From positions 1-20,074 of IMG/VR virus record IMGVR_UViG_3300013005_000217: a stretch of 20,074 nucleotides of DNA; one strand, given 5' to 3'. Every line of letters begins with the position of its first letter. Within the stretch, counting starts at the first letter, position 1. This document shows, one piece after another, positions 5,788 through 12,282 of this stretch. The notes below the pieces were generated by a model. It was given only the letters and a program-made list of their open reading frames with translations. It did no database searches and was not told the DNA's origin. The position numbers and the translations under genes were made by a program. Source of the stretch: a virus.

Positions 5788-6774
5788 TCACCGCAACGGG
5801 CGCACCTTCACCGGCTTCGCGACGTAGAACCGGCGCGTCGTCGCCTGGTCGGAATGACCGAGCCGTTCCTGCGCATCCGAGACCGTGTCCGAGTCGCTCG
5901 CCGACTTCCGGCGGATGTCGTGGAAGGTGAACGACTCAACCCCGCCCGCGATCGCCTTGCGCATCAGCCGCTGCCAGATCGCCGAGAACCCGCTGCCCGT
6001 GTACCGCTTCCCGCCGGCCGTCTTGACGACATGGTGGCGGGGCAGCTGCGGCGTCAGTCGCCGCGCGCGATCGAGCACCGCCTCGAGGTCCGGCGTCCGC
6101 TGGATCAGCAGCCCCGCACCCGTCTTGCTGGTGCGCACCTCCACCCCGTCCGCCTTCACCTGGTCCCAAGTCAGCGCCAAGAGATCACCCCGGCGCAGTC
6201 CCGTCAGCAGCGCGAGATCCATCGCGATCTTCATGCGTTCGGCTGCGAGCTCGCGGACCTGCGCGAACTCTTCATCCGTGACGTATCGCATGCGCTTCGT
6301 GCGCGGCAGGCGCTCGAGCTGGCGCACCGGATTCCGTGTTGCAAGCCCCCAGCGGGCGGCCTTCTGCAGCACATGCCCGAGCAGCTTCACTTCGTGCCGG
6401 GCTGCGGTCGGCGCTGCCGAACCGTCCGGGCCACGACGGCGATCGAGGTACTGGTAGAGCTGGGCGACCTCGAGCTCGTCGGGCGCCATGTCGCCGAACA
6501 CCGCCTGCAACCGCCCGAGCTGCGCGGTCTCGTTTACCCGGGTCTGCGGGCTCCGCTTGAGCGGCAGCACTTCGGTCCGGTAGCGTTCGATAACCTCGCC
6601 GAGCGTCCGGCCTGACCAGGTCGTCGTGACCATGCGCCCGTAGGCCGCAAGCGCCGGCGCGAGATCTCGCCCGAGGTTGTGCCAGCGCCCCGCCTGGTCG
6701 ACGAAGAAGTAGGCACCCCGCCGCAGGTACATACGGCGCGGCAGGTGCCGGTCATGCTTTCGCGATCTGCCCAT
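5788..6774 (-). CDS. int: tyrosine-type site-specific integrase
   Basis: The start is placed at ATG 6774 (MGRSRKHDRHLPRRMYLRRG), the usual N-terminus of this subfamily; an in-frame ATG at 6816 is less likely. The 328-residue protein has an arm-binding N-terminus, a SAM-like core-binding domain (about 55-145) and a catalytic domain. Catalytic residues visible are Arg194 (LTGLRRGDLLAL), Lys217 (TSKTGA), His285 and Arg288 (FHDIRRKSAS), His307 (LGHSDQATTRRFY) and nucleophile Tyr317. It should recombine the phage attP with a host tRNA-Arg gene. It is the last gene of the left operon, and its 3' end points at attP as in lambda. The upstream DUF4224 gene overlaps its start by 23 nt. Confidence 0.95.
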   Translation of the reverse strand: MGRSRKHDRHLPRRMYLRRGAYFFVDQAGRWHNLGRDLAPALAAYGRMVTTTWSGRTLGEVIERYRTEVLPLKRSPQTRVNETAQLGRLQAVFGDMAPDELEVAQLYQYLDRRRGPDGSAAPTAARHEVKLLGHVLQKAARWGLATRNPVRQLERLPRTKRMRYVTDEEFAQVRELAAERMKIAMDLALLTGLRRGDLLALTWDQVKADGVEVRTSKTGAGLLIQRTPDLEAVLDRARRLTPQLPRHHVVKTAGGKRYTGSGFSAIWQRLMRKAIAGGVESFTFHDIRRKSASDSDTVSDAQERLGHSDQATTRRFYVAKPVKVRPLR

Positions 6775-6979
6775 CGAGCACCCCGAAGTTAGGTTCTTTG
6801 CGGGCCGCCGCAGCACCGGCTCCGGAGACCATCCTACGCGACATCTCTTGAACAGCCACCACCGGCTCGCTGAGGCCGTTCATGGTGAACTTCCAGCCGT
6901 TCCGCGCAAGCCAGCGCGCCTGTGCGGACGGTCGCCGGTAGCCGGTCAGCTTCGCCAGTTCTGCGGAACTCAGGAACAC
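6752..6979 (-). CDS. DUF4224 protein, excisionase candidate
   Basis: GTG 6979 is preferred because GGAG lies 8 nt upstream and family members begin MFL; GTG 6988 is possible but lacks a site. The roughly 75-residue product has the DUF4224 pattern: FLSSAELAKLTGYRRPSAQARWLARNG, then WKFTMNGLSEPVV. DUF4224 proteins are small phage proteins found next to integrases, with a winged-helix or MerR-like DNA-binding appearance. A recombination directionality role is inferred from that position and the overlap with int. The tail after residue 45 (VQEMSRRMVSGAGAAAARKEPNF) is less typical. Confidence 0.8.
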   Translation of the reverse strand: MFLSSAELAKLTGYRRPSAQARWLARNGWKFTMNGLSEPVVAVQEMSRRMVSGAGAAAARKEPNFGVLDGQIAKA

Positions 6980-7230
6980 TCGACGCACTCCACGATCCGG
7001 ATCTCGTCGCCCAAATGCAGCTGCAGCGCCGACTCGGCCGCCGGGCCGGTCAGGTGCACCACCACCGACGCGCCGGTCTTAATGCGCCGGACGCTGCGCA
7101 CCGTGCCGGTAGCGCCGCGATCGACGTGGAAGGCACCGCGGCACTTCGTCGAGCAGAAAGCCTGCTGGGGCCGCGCAGGGACGAACAGCGTCTGGCAGTA
7201 GGCGCAGGCTCTCATCTCGCCCTGATTCAT
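6970..7230 (-). CDS. small zinc-binding protein, function unknown
   Basis: This 86-residue protein starts at ATG 7230 (ATGA overlap with the gene upstream). It has a treble-clef or zinc-ribbon-like N-terminus: CAYC at residues 9-12 and FCSTKCR with Cys26 and Cys30. The rest is a beta-like domain (VRRIKTGASVVVHLTGPAAESALQLHLGDEIRIVE) ending in CVEC, another potential metal pair. The N-terminal 'CxxC...F...QxFCSxKCR' resembles zinc knuckles in phage and bacterial DNA-associated proteins. The function is unknown; co-transcription with int and DUF4224 points to early phage physiology. Confidence 0.75.
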   Translation of the reverse strand: MNQGEMRACAYCQTLFVPARPQQAFCSTKCRGAFHVDRGATGTVRSVRRIKTGASVVVHLTGPAAESALQLHLGDEIRIVECVECS

Positions 7231-7778
7231 TGCTGGTACCTGCGGACGAGCGCCTCGACCCGCGCGGCGGTGCGCACGGTAACGGTGCGCCGGTTGATCT
7301 GCAGTGCGCGCGTCTTGCGCCCGAGCTCGAGCGCGATCCGTCCCTTCGTGAAGCCTTCCTCGAGCAGCCACTCGATGCGCTGCCAAGTCGGACCGGCGGG
7401 GATCAGCGTCGCGTCGCCGCGGGCCGCTGGCGTCACGGCCAAGATGCGGCGCTCAGTGCGCGCGCGGATGCGGGTCTTTCGGCCTGCGCGGATCTCCTGC
7501 AGCACGGTCACCGAGACATCAGAGACGGCGTGAACGATGCGCCTGCCGACGCCCTGGCGAGACAGTCGCCGCAGGTGCGCTCGGGCACCGGCAGCGTCTA
7601 CGATTCCGTTCCAGTCGCCAGATTCGCGGGCCTTCTGGCGCTCGCGCTCGTAGTCGCTGTTCGCGCGCCGGCAGTGAAAGCACTTGCACCCGGCGAGGTA
7701 CCGCAGCCTGGTCCCGTGTGGGCGGTCGGACATGCGCTGCGCTGCGGCGGTCAGGCCGCGCTGCTCGATAAAGTTCAT
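7227..7778 (-). CDS. Cys-motif and helix-turn-helix early protein
   Basis: This 183-residue protein starts at ATG 7778 with GAGG 7 nt upstream, and overlaps both neighbours by ATGA. Residues 20-36 (PHGTRLRYLAGCKCFHC) carry a CxCxxC cluster, and the next part (RRANSDYERERQKARESGDWNG) is strongly charged. A helical region from 65 to 115 (LRRLSRQGVGRRIVHAVSDVSVTVLQEIRAGRKTRIRARTERRILAV) looks like a helix-turn-helix with a basic recognition helix. A second HTH-like segment lies at 133-165 (RIEWLLEEGFTKGRIALELG). Proteins of this layout recur in phages of high-GC Proteobacteria without assigned function. A DNA-binding regulator is inferred. Confidence 0.75.
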   Translation of the reverse strand: MNFIEQRGLTAAAQRMSDRPHGTRLRYLAGCKCFHCRRANSDYERERQKARESGDWNGIVDAAGARAHLRRLSRQGVGRRIVHAVSDVSVTVLQEIRAGRKTRIRARTERRILAVTPAARGDATLIPAGPTWQRIEWLLEEGFTKGRIALELGRKTRALQINRRTVTVRTAARVEALVRRYQQ

Positions 7779-7882
7779 CGGATCGCCTCGAAGATTAGGG
7801 CAGCAGCGCCGAGGGATACGGCGCTCACCACCACGACGCGCGTCAGCAGCTCGGCGAGCCGCTCCCATTCGAGCGCAGTCAT
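7775..7882 (-). CDS. 35-residue single-span membrane microprotein
   Basis: ATG 7882 overlaps the stop of the upstream gene (ATGA, 7879-7882), and its own stop overlaps the ATG of the downstream gene (7775-7778). This double coupling is the main evidence that it is real. The product has a charged amphipathic start (MTALEWERLAELL) and one hydrophobic helix (TRVVVVSAVSLGAAALIFEAIR). A GGTGGGG stretch precedes the start. The function is unknown; it should insert in the inner membrane. Confidence 0.6.
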   Translation of the reverse strand: MTALEWERLAELLTRVVVVSAVSLGAAALIFEAIR

Positions 7883-8469
7883 CGCCCCACCTTCTGCGGA
7901 TCTGCCGCGCGCGGGCCTGAGCACAGGCCGGCGAACATCCGCGGGCAACGGTTCCCGGCCTTGTCGCAGCAATGCGGATACGCGCATTGCATGGCCGGTG
8001 CCGTTGAGGCATCCACCGCCGCCGCCGCTGGTGTCGCGGGGGCATCCATCGCCGCGTCGATGGCGGCGTCCTCGGTTTGCCCGTAGCCAATCAGCGAACT
8101 CCCGTCGATGACTGCAGGCTTACGAAGAATCCACCAATCGCCATAGGACGCGGGTGAGTCAATGCGACACCGCTCCCAACTTAGCAGGCCGGTTTTGACC
8201 AGCCAATTCAGCAGCCACCAATACCGCCCGGCATCCCGGCGCAGCGCTTCGATATTTTTGTTCGGTGCGACTGCGGGTGGTGCGGCGTAAAGTGGGATGC
8301 GCCCTGGTGCCTCGCATGTGTAAATGTCGGCGTGCACGTTGGCACCAAGCGCAAGAAGCCGCACAGCCTTGTCACTGACCCACCCCACCAGCTCCAGCTT
8401 CGGTTCCGCAGACAGCCGCTGCTCGTCGAACCGCTGCTGCTCGATCTCGAAACTGAACTTGCCGCTCAC
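7879..8469 (-). CDS. hypothetical early protein with Cys-rich C-terminus
   Basis: This 196-residue protein starts at GTG 8469 (GTGA overlap, AGAGG upstream). The N-terminal half (SFEIEQQRFDEQR ... CEAPGRIPLYAAPPAV) carries the 'PLYAAPP' motif seen in many phage early proteins of unknown function. The middle (NIEALRRDAGRYWWLLNWLV) is helical. 'GYGQTEDAAIDAAMDA' resembles a recurring phage protein ending. After an Ala-rich linker the last 30 residues hold six cysteines (CAYPHCCDKAGNRCPRMFAGLC), a possible zinc-binding tail that may have been added by fusion. The function is not recognised. Confidence 0.7.
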   Translation of the reverse strand: MSGKFSFEIEQQRFDEQRLSAEPKLELVGWVSDKAVRLLALGANVHADIYTCEAPGRIPLYAAPPAVAPNKNIEALRRDAGRYWWLLNWLVKTGLLSWERCRIDSPASYGDWWILRKPAVIDGSSLIGYGQTEDAAIDAAMDAPATPAAAAVDASTAPAMQCAYPHCCDKAGNRCPRMFAGLCSGPRAADPQKVGR

Positions 8470-8654
8470 GGCTTCACCTCTTCGTAGCTGCGCAGCCCAT
8501 CGGCGAGCGCCTTGTGAATCACCGACGGGCTCACACCCAGCTCGCGGGCGAGCTCCTTGTTCGACGGCGTGCGCGCGCGCAAGGTACGCACCTCGACGAC
8601 CCGCCGGTACTGCTCGCGCGTCAGGTTCGGCTTTCGACCTGGGCGAGCCTTCAT
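8466..8654 (-). CDS. small helix-turn-helix protein
   Basis: The product is 62 residues from ATG 8654 (ATGA overlap upstream, GTGA overlap downstream). A basic N-terminus (KARPGRKPNLTREQYRRVV) leads into a clear helix-turn-helix, TPSNKELARELGVSPSVIHKAL. It resembles the resolvase- or sigma-like HTH microproteins common in early phage operons. Sequence-specific DNA binding is likely; the target is unknown. Confidence 0.75.
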   Translation of the reverse strand: MKARPGRKPNLTREQYRRVVEVRTLRARTPSNKELARELGVSPSVIHKALADGLRSYEEVKP

Positions 8655-8971
8655 GGCCTCGTCTCCATGTCGTGTTCGTCGAGCGCTTCCTCGGCGGTGC
8701 CGATCGCAAGCTCGAGATCTTCGTCCGACGGTTGAACCTCGTCGTGCAGTGCACACCACGCCGGGTCGAGCCTGCGCACCACGGCGATCAGGTCGCGCAG
8801 CTGCTGCCACCCGGCGTCGCTGTGACCGAGCAAGGCATCGCACTCGTGCCCGAGCCCGCGCGCGCGCATGCCTGTCACGGCCTTGCGCACATCGAGCGGC
8901 GGCGGGCGTCTGTCGAGCGCCTCGAGGGCGGCGTACAGACCGTCATCTGTCGTGTCGTCGGCTCTTAACAT
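8651..8971 (-). CDS. hypothetical acidic early protein
   Basis: The start is ATG 8971 with AGGAGG 4 nt upstream, a strong site that restarts translation after the gap before it. The 106-residue product is acidic and helical (DDTTDDGLYAALEALDRR ... SDEDLELAIGTAEEALDEHDME) with no signal, membrane span or catalytic motif. Its stop overlaps the next ATG. The function is unknown. Confidence 0.65.
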   Translation of the reverse strand: MLRADDTTDDGLYAALEALDRRPPPLDVRKAVTGMRARGLGHECDALLGHSDAGWQQLRDLIAVVRRLDPAWCALHDEVQPSDEDLELAIGTAEEALDEHDMETRP

Positions 8972-9106
8972 TGGTCCTCCTAGTTCCGCCTGCTGCGTCC
9001 GGGGCGGCCTCGGTAGAGGGGTCACGCGCAGCTCGTGTCATGTCAGTACCGGCTCCCGCAGAGGCGGCCGGCGCGCCTCACAACTCCTGCGCGGGTCAGG
9101 GGAGAG

Positions 9107-9217
9107 TCATCGCATCAGCCACCGAAGCGCGATCACCAAGGCCAGCACCAGCGCCAACACTGCAAAGGCGACCCCAAGCGAATCGACCACCGCCAGCAAC
9201 AGGCCGAGCTCGATCAC
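9107..9217 (-). CDS. 36-residue single-span membrane microprotein
   Basis: GTG 9217 overlaps the stop of the upstream HTH gene (GTGA, 9214-9217), and a G-rich stretch lies just upstream. The whole product is hydrophobic: MIELGLLLAVVDSLGVAFAV followed by a Leu/Val/Ala run and a basic end RWLMR. The basic C-terminus suggests an N-out, C-in single span. It is about the same size as the microprotein at 7775-7882 but not obviously homologous. The 135 bases between its stop and the next start hold no better gene. Confidence 0.55.
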   Translation of the reverse strand: MIELGLLLAVVDSLGVAFAVLALVLALVIALRWLMR

Positions 9218-9432
9218 AGCAGCACCCCCTGCGGGCTCGCGAGCCGGTACCGCGCGAACCGCTTGCCGTTCGCCAGTTCGGCGACTGTCTCGACGGGGAT
9301 GCCTTGAGCGCGCAGGTCAGCGACGCGCGCGGCAAGGCGCAGGCAGCCGAACCGATGCAGGGCCTCAAGCGGGGTGATATCGCGCCCCGATACTAGGTGC
9401 GCGCGGATCTGCTCAACCTGCGAGGCGCTCAT
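9214..9432 (-). CDS. helix-turn-helix domain protein (HTH_39-like)
   Basis: The product is 72 residues from ATG 9432 (ATGA overlap with the RecT-like gene). The pattern 'IRAHLVSGRDITPLEALHRFGCLRLAARVADLRAQGIPVET' matches the winged-HTH family found in many phages next to recombination genes. The C-terminal 'KRFARYRLASPQGVLL' forms the expected wing. It is probably a small DNA-binding accessory or regulator. Confidence 0.8.
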   Translation of the reverse strand: MSASQVEQIRAHLVSGRDITPLEALHRFGCLRLAARVADLRAQGIPVETVAELANGKRFARYRLASPQGVLL

Positions 9433-10157
9433 GCGGCCTCTGGCTGATCGGCAGGCTCCGCGTCGATCGCCTCGAGCTCGGCCTTCCGCGCATCCTTCGC
9501 GGCCGACAGCTGCGCCTCGAGGTCCTTGTCCTTCGCCTTTCTCGCGACGACGATCGCGTCTCGGTAGCGGGTCTTGAGCGCGTCGACGTCCGGGGCCTCG
9601 CGCACGAGCTGCACGGGGCTCGCCACCACCGGCTCGTCGGCGACCGCCACCGAGCTCGCGGTCGCGGCCATCGTGTCCTGCATCTCCTCGGAGGTGTAGA
9701 CGCCAACGGCGACGCCCGGGAACACCGCGCGGACGCCTTCGCTGATCACGCGCGCGCGGAGCATCTGGCGCGGGTAGGACTTCCAGGTCGGGTTCCGGGT
9801 CAGGCCGGCGCGCTCCGCCTGCTCGATGGTCCAGCGGATCTCTACGGTGCCGCCTTGCGGGTGGCCGACTTTGGCGGTCACCGCCTTGTCGGTGTACTCG
9901 GTCCACTCGACCCGGCCACCGTTCGCCTGGAACCGCGCGAGCAGCGCGTCGGACTTGAGCGTCGGCTTGCCGTTGATGACGTGGTAGTCGCGCGCGGCAA
10001 TCGCCGGATGCAGGCCCTCAGCCTGCGCGATGAGCATCAGCGACAGCGCCTGATCAGGAGTGCGGACTCCGAAAAGGCCGGACTTGGCGACGGCGCTCGC
10101 CATGCGCTCGACATCGCTGAATCCGATGTGGGGTGAAAGTGTGGTGGTCTGGGTCAT
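9429..10157 (-). CDS. RecT-like single-strand annealing protein
   Basis: This 242-residue protein starts at ATG 10157 with GGAGGA upstream and an ATGA overlap with the exonuclease gene. The core (residues 20-160) matches a known phage annealase family: GVRTPDQALSLMLIAQAEGLHPAIAARDYHVI, GKPTLKSDALLARFQANGG, GHPQGGTVEIRWTIEQAERAG and YPRQMLRARVISEGVRAVFPG. The C-terminal third is charged and helical (RKAKDKDLEAQLSAAKDARKAELEAI), as in annealases that contact SSB or the exonuclease. With the YqaJ exonuclease it should form a two-component recombination system acting on resected DNA ends. Confidence 0.88.
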   Translation of the reverse strand: MTQTTTLSPHIGFSDVERMASAVAKSGLFGVRTPDQALSLMLIAQAEGLHPAIAARDYHVINGKPTLKSDALLARFQANGGRVEWTEYTDKAVTAKVGHPQGGTVEIRWTIEQAERAGLTRNPTWKSYPRQMLRARVISEGVRAVFPGVAVGVYTSEEMQDTMAATASSVAVADEPVVASPVQLVREAPDVDALKTRYRDAIVVARKAKDKDLEAQLSAAKDARKAELEAIDAEPADQPEAA

Positions 10158-10771
10158 GCTGCGGTCCTCCGGGTGAGCTGGTCGACGGTGCTGTCGACCT
10201 CTGCAAGAAAGGAGCGGACCTCGGTGTCGAGCCCCGCGATAAAGATGTCGTTGCGCTCGATGCGCTGGATGTAGATCTGCAGGTTCTTGGGCATTCGCGG
10301 GTCATAGGACACGAAGTCCCACCACGCGCGGCCGGTGATCCACATCGCGCCCTGCAGCTGCGCCATGTGCTCGTCCGGCATCCCGTGAATCAGGGTGTCG
10401 ACGTGCGTCGTGCTGCTCGGGCACTTGATCTCGATTCCGCCATCGGCTTCGACGAGACCGTCTGGCGAGGCACCCGCGAGAATGGACGGGTGACGGATGA
10501 ACCCGGTCTCCTCGACCACGCGCTCGGTGCGGAACTCGTACTCGATGCGCGCGGCGGGTTCGTTGTCGGTGCCCCATTGCATCGCGGCGGTCGTGAAGTG
10601 CGGCACCGGCTGGCCGGTCAGCCGCTCGGTGACGAGCTCGATGAGGTACGACTCGCGGGCCTGCCCGGGCTTGCCGGTCTTGAGCTTGGCGAGGACGCTC
10701 TTGAAGGAGGAGGCGGTCGCGCACCCGAGGCGGGCGGCGAACCAATCGGCGGAGCCTTGTTCTGCGAGCAT
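10154..10771 (-). CDS. YqaJ-type phage recombination exonuclease
   Basis: The product is 205 residues from ATG 10771 (stop of the gene upstream overlaps as TAATG). PD-(D/E)XK nuclease features of the YqaJ/lambda-exonuclease family are visible: start motif EQGSADWFAARLGCATASSF, Glu71 in WGTDNEPAAR, Asp104 in GASPDGLV, and the Glu114-Ile-Lys116 pair in IEIKCPSS. The bridging Gln lies in HMAQLQGAMW. It should resect double-strand ends 5' to 3' to feed the annealase encoded next. The length and motif spacing are normal for the family. Confidence 0.92.
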   Translation of the reverse strand: MLAEQGSADWFAARLGCATASSFKSVLAKLKTGKPGQARESYLIELVTERLTGQPVPHFTTAAMQWGTDNEPAARIEYEFRTERVVEETGFIRHPSILAGASPDGLVEADGGIEIKCPSSTTHVDTLIHGMPDEHMAQLQGAMWITGRAWWDFVSYDPRMPKNLQIYIQRIERNDIFIAGLDTEVRSFLAEVDSTVDQLTRRTAA

Positions 10772-10983
10772 TAGATTCCCCTGCGGTGAAGGACGATGCG
10801 GCCGTCGCGGTTCGACGCGACGATGCCGGTGAACTTGATGGCGGTGAGCAGCTCCGAAACCGTGACGCCTTGGAGGCGGACCGAGACGGGCGGCGGCGCG
10901 GGTGGGAGGCCTGCGACGATGGCGTCGGCGAGGCGGTCGCGGAATCGCGCCCAGGCGAGGCGATCGACGTGCGTGGGCGTCAT
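10771..10983 (-). CDS. hypothetical protein upstream of exonuclease
   Basis: The product is 70 residues from ATG 10983 (ATGA overlap upstream). A helical N-terminus (HVDRLAWARFRDRLADAIVAGL) is followed by a Pro-rich hinge (PPAPPPVS). It ends with a small domain, VRLQGVTVSELLTAIKFTGIVASNRDGRIVLHRRG. The last part resembles short 'secretin/STN-like' beta-alpha-beta motifs, but no family is recognised. It is tightly coupled to the exonuclease. Confidence 0.65.
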   Translation of the reverse strand: MTPTHVDRLAWARFRDRLADAIVAGLPPAPPPVSVRLQGVTVSELLTAIKFTGIVASNRDGRIVLHRRGI

Positions 10984-11177
10984 CGGGTGCTCCCCCACCG
11001 GCTGACCGACGGCGGGTCGGCGCGGTAGATCCGCGCGCGGCCGCCCGGGGGCGGGAGCAGGTCGCGCTTGCGATGGCGCTCGTACCACTCGTACACGCCG
11101 AGCGCCGCTGCACCGATGCCAAAAAGCGCGAGCCATGCGCAGAGCAGCACGGTCCAGTTGAATGCCTCGGCGCTCAT
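10980..11177 (-). CDS. single-span small membrane protein
   Basis: The product is 65 residues from ATG 11177, overlapping genes on both sides by ATGA. A strong membrane helix occupies residues 8-29 (NWTVLLCAWLALFGIGAAAL). It is followed by a basic cytoplasmic tail (YERHRKRDLLPPPGGRARIYR), consistent with N-out, C-in topology. No family is recognised; this is one of several tiny membrane proteins in the early operons. Confidence 0.7.
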   Translation of the reverse strand: MSAEAFNWTVLLCAWLALFGIGAAALGVYEWYERHRKRDLLPPPGGRARIYRADPPSVSRWGSTR

Positions 11178-11446
11178 GCGGCCACCTGCGCGCAGCCCGA
11201 AAGCTGCTCGGCGGTGTCGAGCATCGCGCGCACGGCCGGCGATCGGTAATGCTCGCGGGCCGCCGCGAAAGTGTCGAAGCTCTTTCCGATTCCGCGCCAA
11301 GCGCGGTGAGAAGCGTTCAGCACCAAAGCGCGGACGCCCATCGGCCCCACCGACACCGAGATGCTCTGCTTGCCGCAGGCCAGCTCGAAGAAGCTGTACC
11401 CGTTGGCGTGGCTGGACTCCGTCACGCGAACCATCAAGTTGTTCAT
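11174..11446 (-). CDS. hypothetical protein, first gene of the left operon
   Basis: The product is 90 residues from ATG 11446 with AGAGG about 8-9 nt upstream, and is the first gene after the PL-like promoter. The sequence (VRVTESSHANGYSFFELACGKQSI ... SHRAWRGIGKSFDTFAAAREHY) suggests a small alpha/beta fold. It is not Arg-rich and does not look like a lambda N antiterminator, although it sits in that position. The function is unknown. Confidence 0.7.
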   Translation of the reverse strand: MNNLMVRVTESSHANGYSFFELACGKQSISVSVGPMGVRALVLNASHRAWRGIGKSFDTFAAAREHYRSPAVRAMLDTAEQLSGCAQVAA

Positions 11447-11492
11447 CGTCCGACCCTCTTGTCTGGCCCAGCACTGCGCTGGGGGTAGAGGG

Positions 11493-11521
11493 ATGTTAGG
11501 CGATGCCTTTTCTACTGTCAA
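11493..11521 (-). promoter_or_regulatory. PL-like sigma-70 promoter of the left operon
   Basis: Read on the minus strand, TTGACA (11516-11521) and TAACAT (11493-11498) are separated by exactly 17 nt, close to ideal. The promoter points at the first left-operon gene, 47 nt beyond the -10. It lies downstream of the convergent-side repressor gene end, as expected for PL. Confidence 0.8.
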
Positions 11522-11534
11522 GCGTTACCTGACA
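11516..11534. promoter_or_regulatory. candidate operator overlapping PL -35
   Basis: TGTCAAGCGTTACCTGACA has perfect 5-bp inverted ends and covers the -35 box. The CCTGAC part also appears in the PR operator. A repressor or Cro site is inferred from location; symmetry in the centre is poor. Confidence 0.4.
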
Positions 11535-11576
11535 AAAAGGCAAAGCGCCTCCTAACTTGGTCGGCGGCCTACCTGG

Positions 11577-12230
11577 TCAGATTCGGTCGGACTGCTTGGT
11601 AACGACGCGGCCGAGAATCGAGGCGGCCTCGTCGCAGCGCTTGTCGGGATACAGGCGCTTGTCAAAATTATCGGATGACAGGAACCACTGGCCGGCGTCG
11701 CGGCGCAGGCGCTTGATCACGCACTGGCCCTCGTAGTTCACGGCGAACACCACCCCATCCTGCGGCTGGATGTCCGCGAGATTGATCACAACGGTGTCAT
11801 CGCCCCAGAGCCCGGGCTCCATCGAGGAGCCGCTCACCTTCATCGCGATTAGCTTTTCGGCGCGCAGTCCGTTGCGCAGCAGCCATTCCCTGCGAAACAC
11901 GATAGGAGGAGCGTCGTCGTCGTCCTTGAACTCGACGGTGTAGCCGCAGATCCCCGCCTCGAGCTTGAACCGCGCGCGGCGGACCCGCTCATAGTGGTGA
12001 TCGAGATCGCTGGCCGTGTCGGGAGCATGCTTCTCATCGCCAGTCAGCAGCCACTCCGAGCTGACGCGCAGCACGCGCGCGAGATCCGTGAGCTTCATCA
12101 GGTCGGGGTTCGAGCGTCCGCTTTCCCACTCCGCCACTGATGCGCGATTGATACCGAACTCGTCGGCGACCTGTTGAAGGGTCAGCCCGAGGAGCTTCCT
12201 GCGCTGCCTGATTCGTTCGCCAATAGTCAT
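11577..12230 (-). CDS. CI/C2-like phage repressor with S24 autoprotease domain
   Basis: This 217-residue protein starts at ATG 12230. An N-terminal Xre-type HTH (residues 4-37, ERIRQRRKLLGLTLQQVADEFG ... SVAEWESGR) binds operators. After a linker, the C-terminal LexA-like S24 domain carries Ser136 (SGSSMEPGLWGDD) and Lys173 (GQCVIKRL) as the catalytic dyad. A92-G93 (LEAGIC) is the most plausible self-cleavage site. It should keep the lysogen quiet and be inactivated after DNA damage through RecA. It is divergent from the Cro-like gene, and its 3' end runs toward PL. I could not identify its own promoter securely. Confidence 0.93.
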   Translation of the reverse strand: MTIGERIRQRRKLLGLTLQQVADEFGINRASVAEWESGRSNPDLMKLTDLARVLRVSSEWLLTGDEKHAPDTASDLDHHYERVRRARFKLEAGICGYTVEFKDDDDAPPIVFRREWLLRNGLRAEKLIAMKVSGSSMEPGLWGDDTVVINLADIQPQDGVVFAVNYEGQCVIKRLRRDAGQWFLSSDNFDKRLYPDKRCDEAASILGRVVTKQSDRI

Positions 12231-12246
12231 AAGTTGAGCCTAACAG

Positions 12247-12276
12247 TTGATAGTTTGGTTATGCCTGACTTATAGT
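12247..12276 (+). promoter_or_regulatory. PR-like promoter of the right operon
   Basis: TTGATA (12247-12252) and TATAGT (12271-12276) are 18 nt apart and point to the Cro-like gene. The -10 ends only 6 nt before the ATG at 12283, so transcription should begin at or next to the start codon, giving a leaderless or near-leaderless mRNA. Confidence 0.65.
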
Positions 12277-12281
12277 TAGGC
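12263..12281. promoter_or_regulatory. candidate repressor/Cro operator at PR
   Basis: GCCTGACTTATAGTTAGGC is a 19-bp inverted repeat (7-bp arms, one mismatch, 5-nt centre) that covers the PR -10. A further half-site GCCTAAC lies at 12238-12244, just before the repressor start. The location between divergent regulators supports the operator call. Confidence 0.6.
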
Positions 12282-12282
12282 C

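Noticed and set aside
8943-9041. 32-codon minus-strand frame (MTRAARDPSTEAAPD...) in the gap before the 106-residue gene
   Set aside because: It has no good ribosome site, overlaps the strong start at 8971, and has low-complexity composition. The gap 8972-9106 is more likely noncoding.
11534-11553. Short hairpin AGGC/GCCT followed by a T run on the minus strand, as a repressor-gene terminator
   Set aside because: The stem is only 4 bp, too weak to call. Read-through from the repressor gene into the PL operon cannot be excluded.
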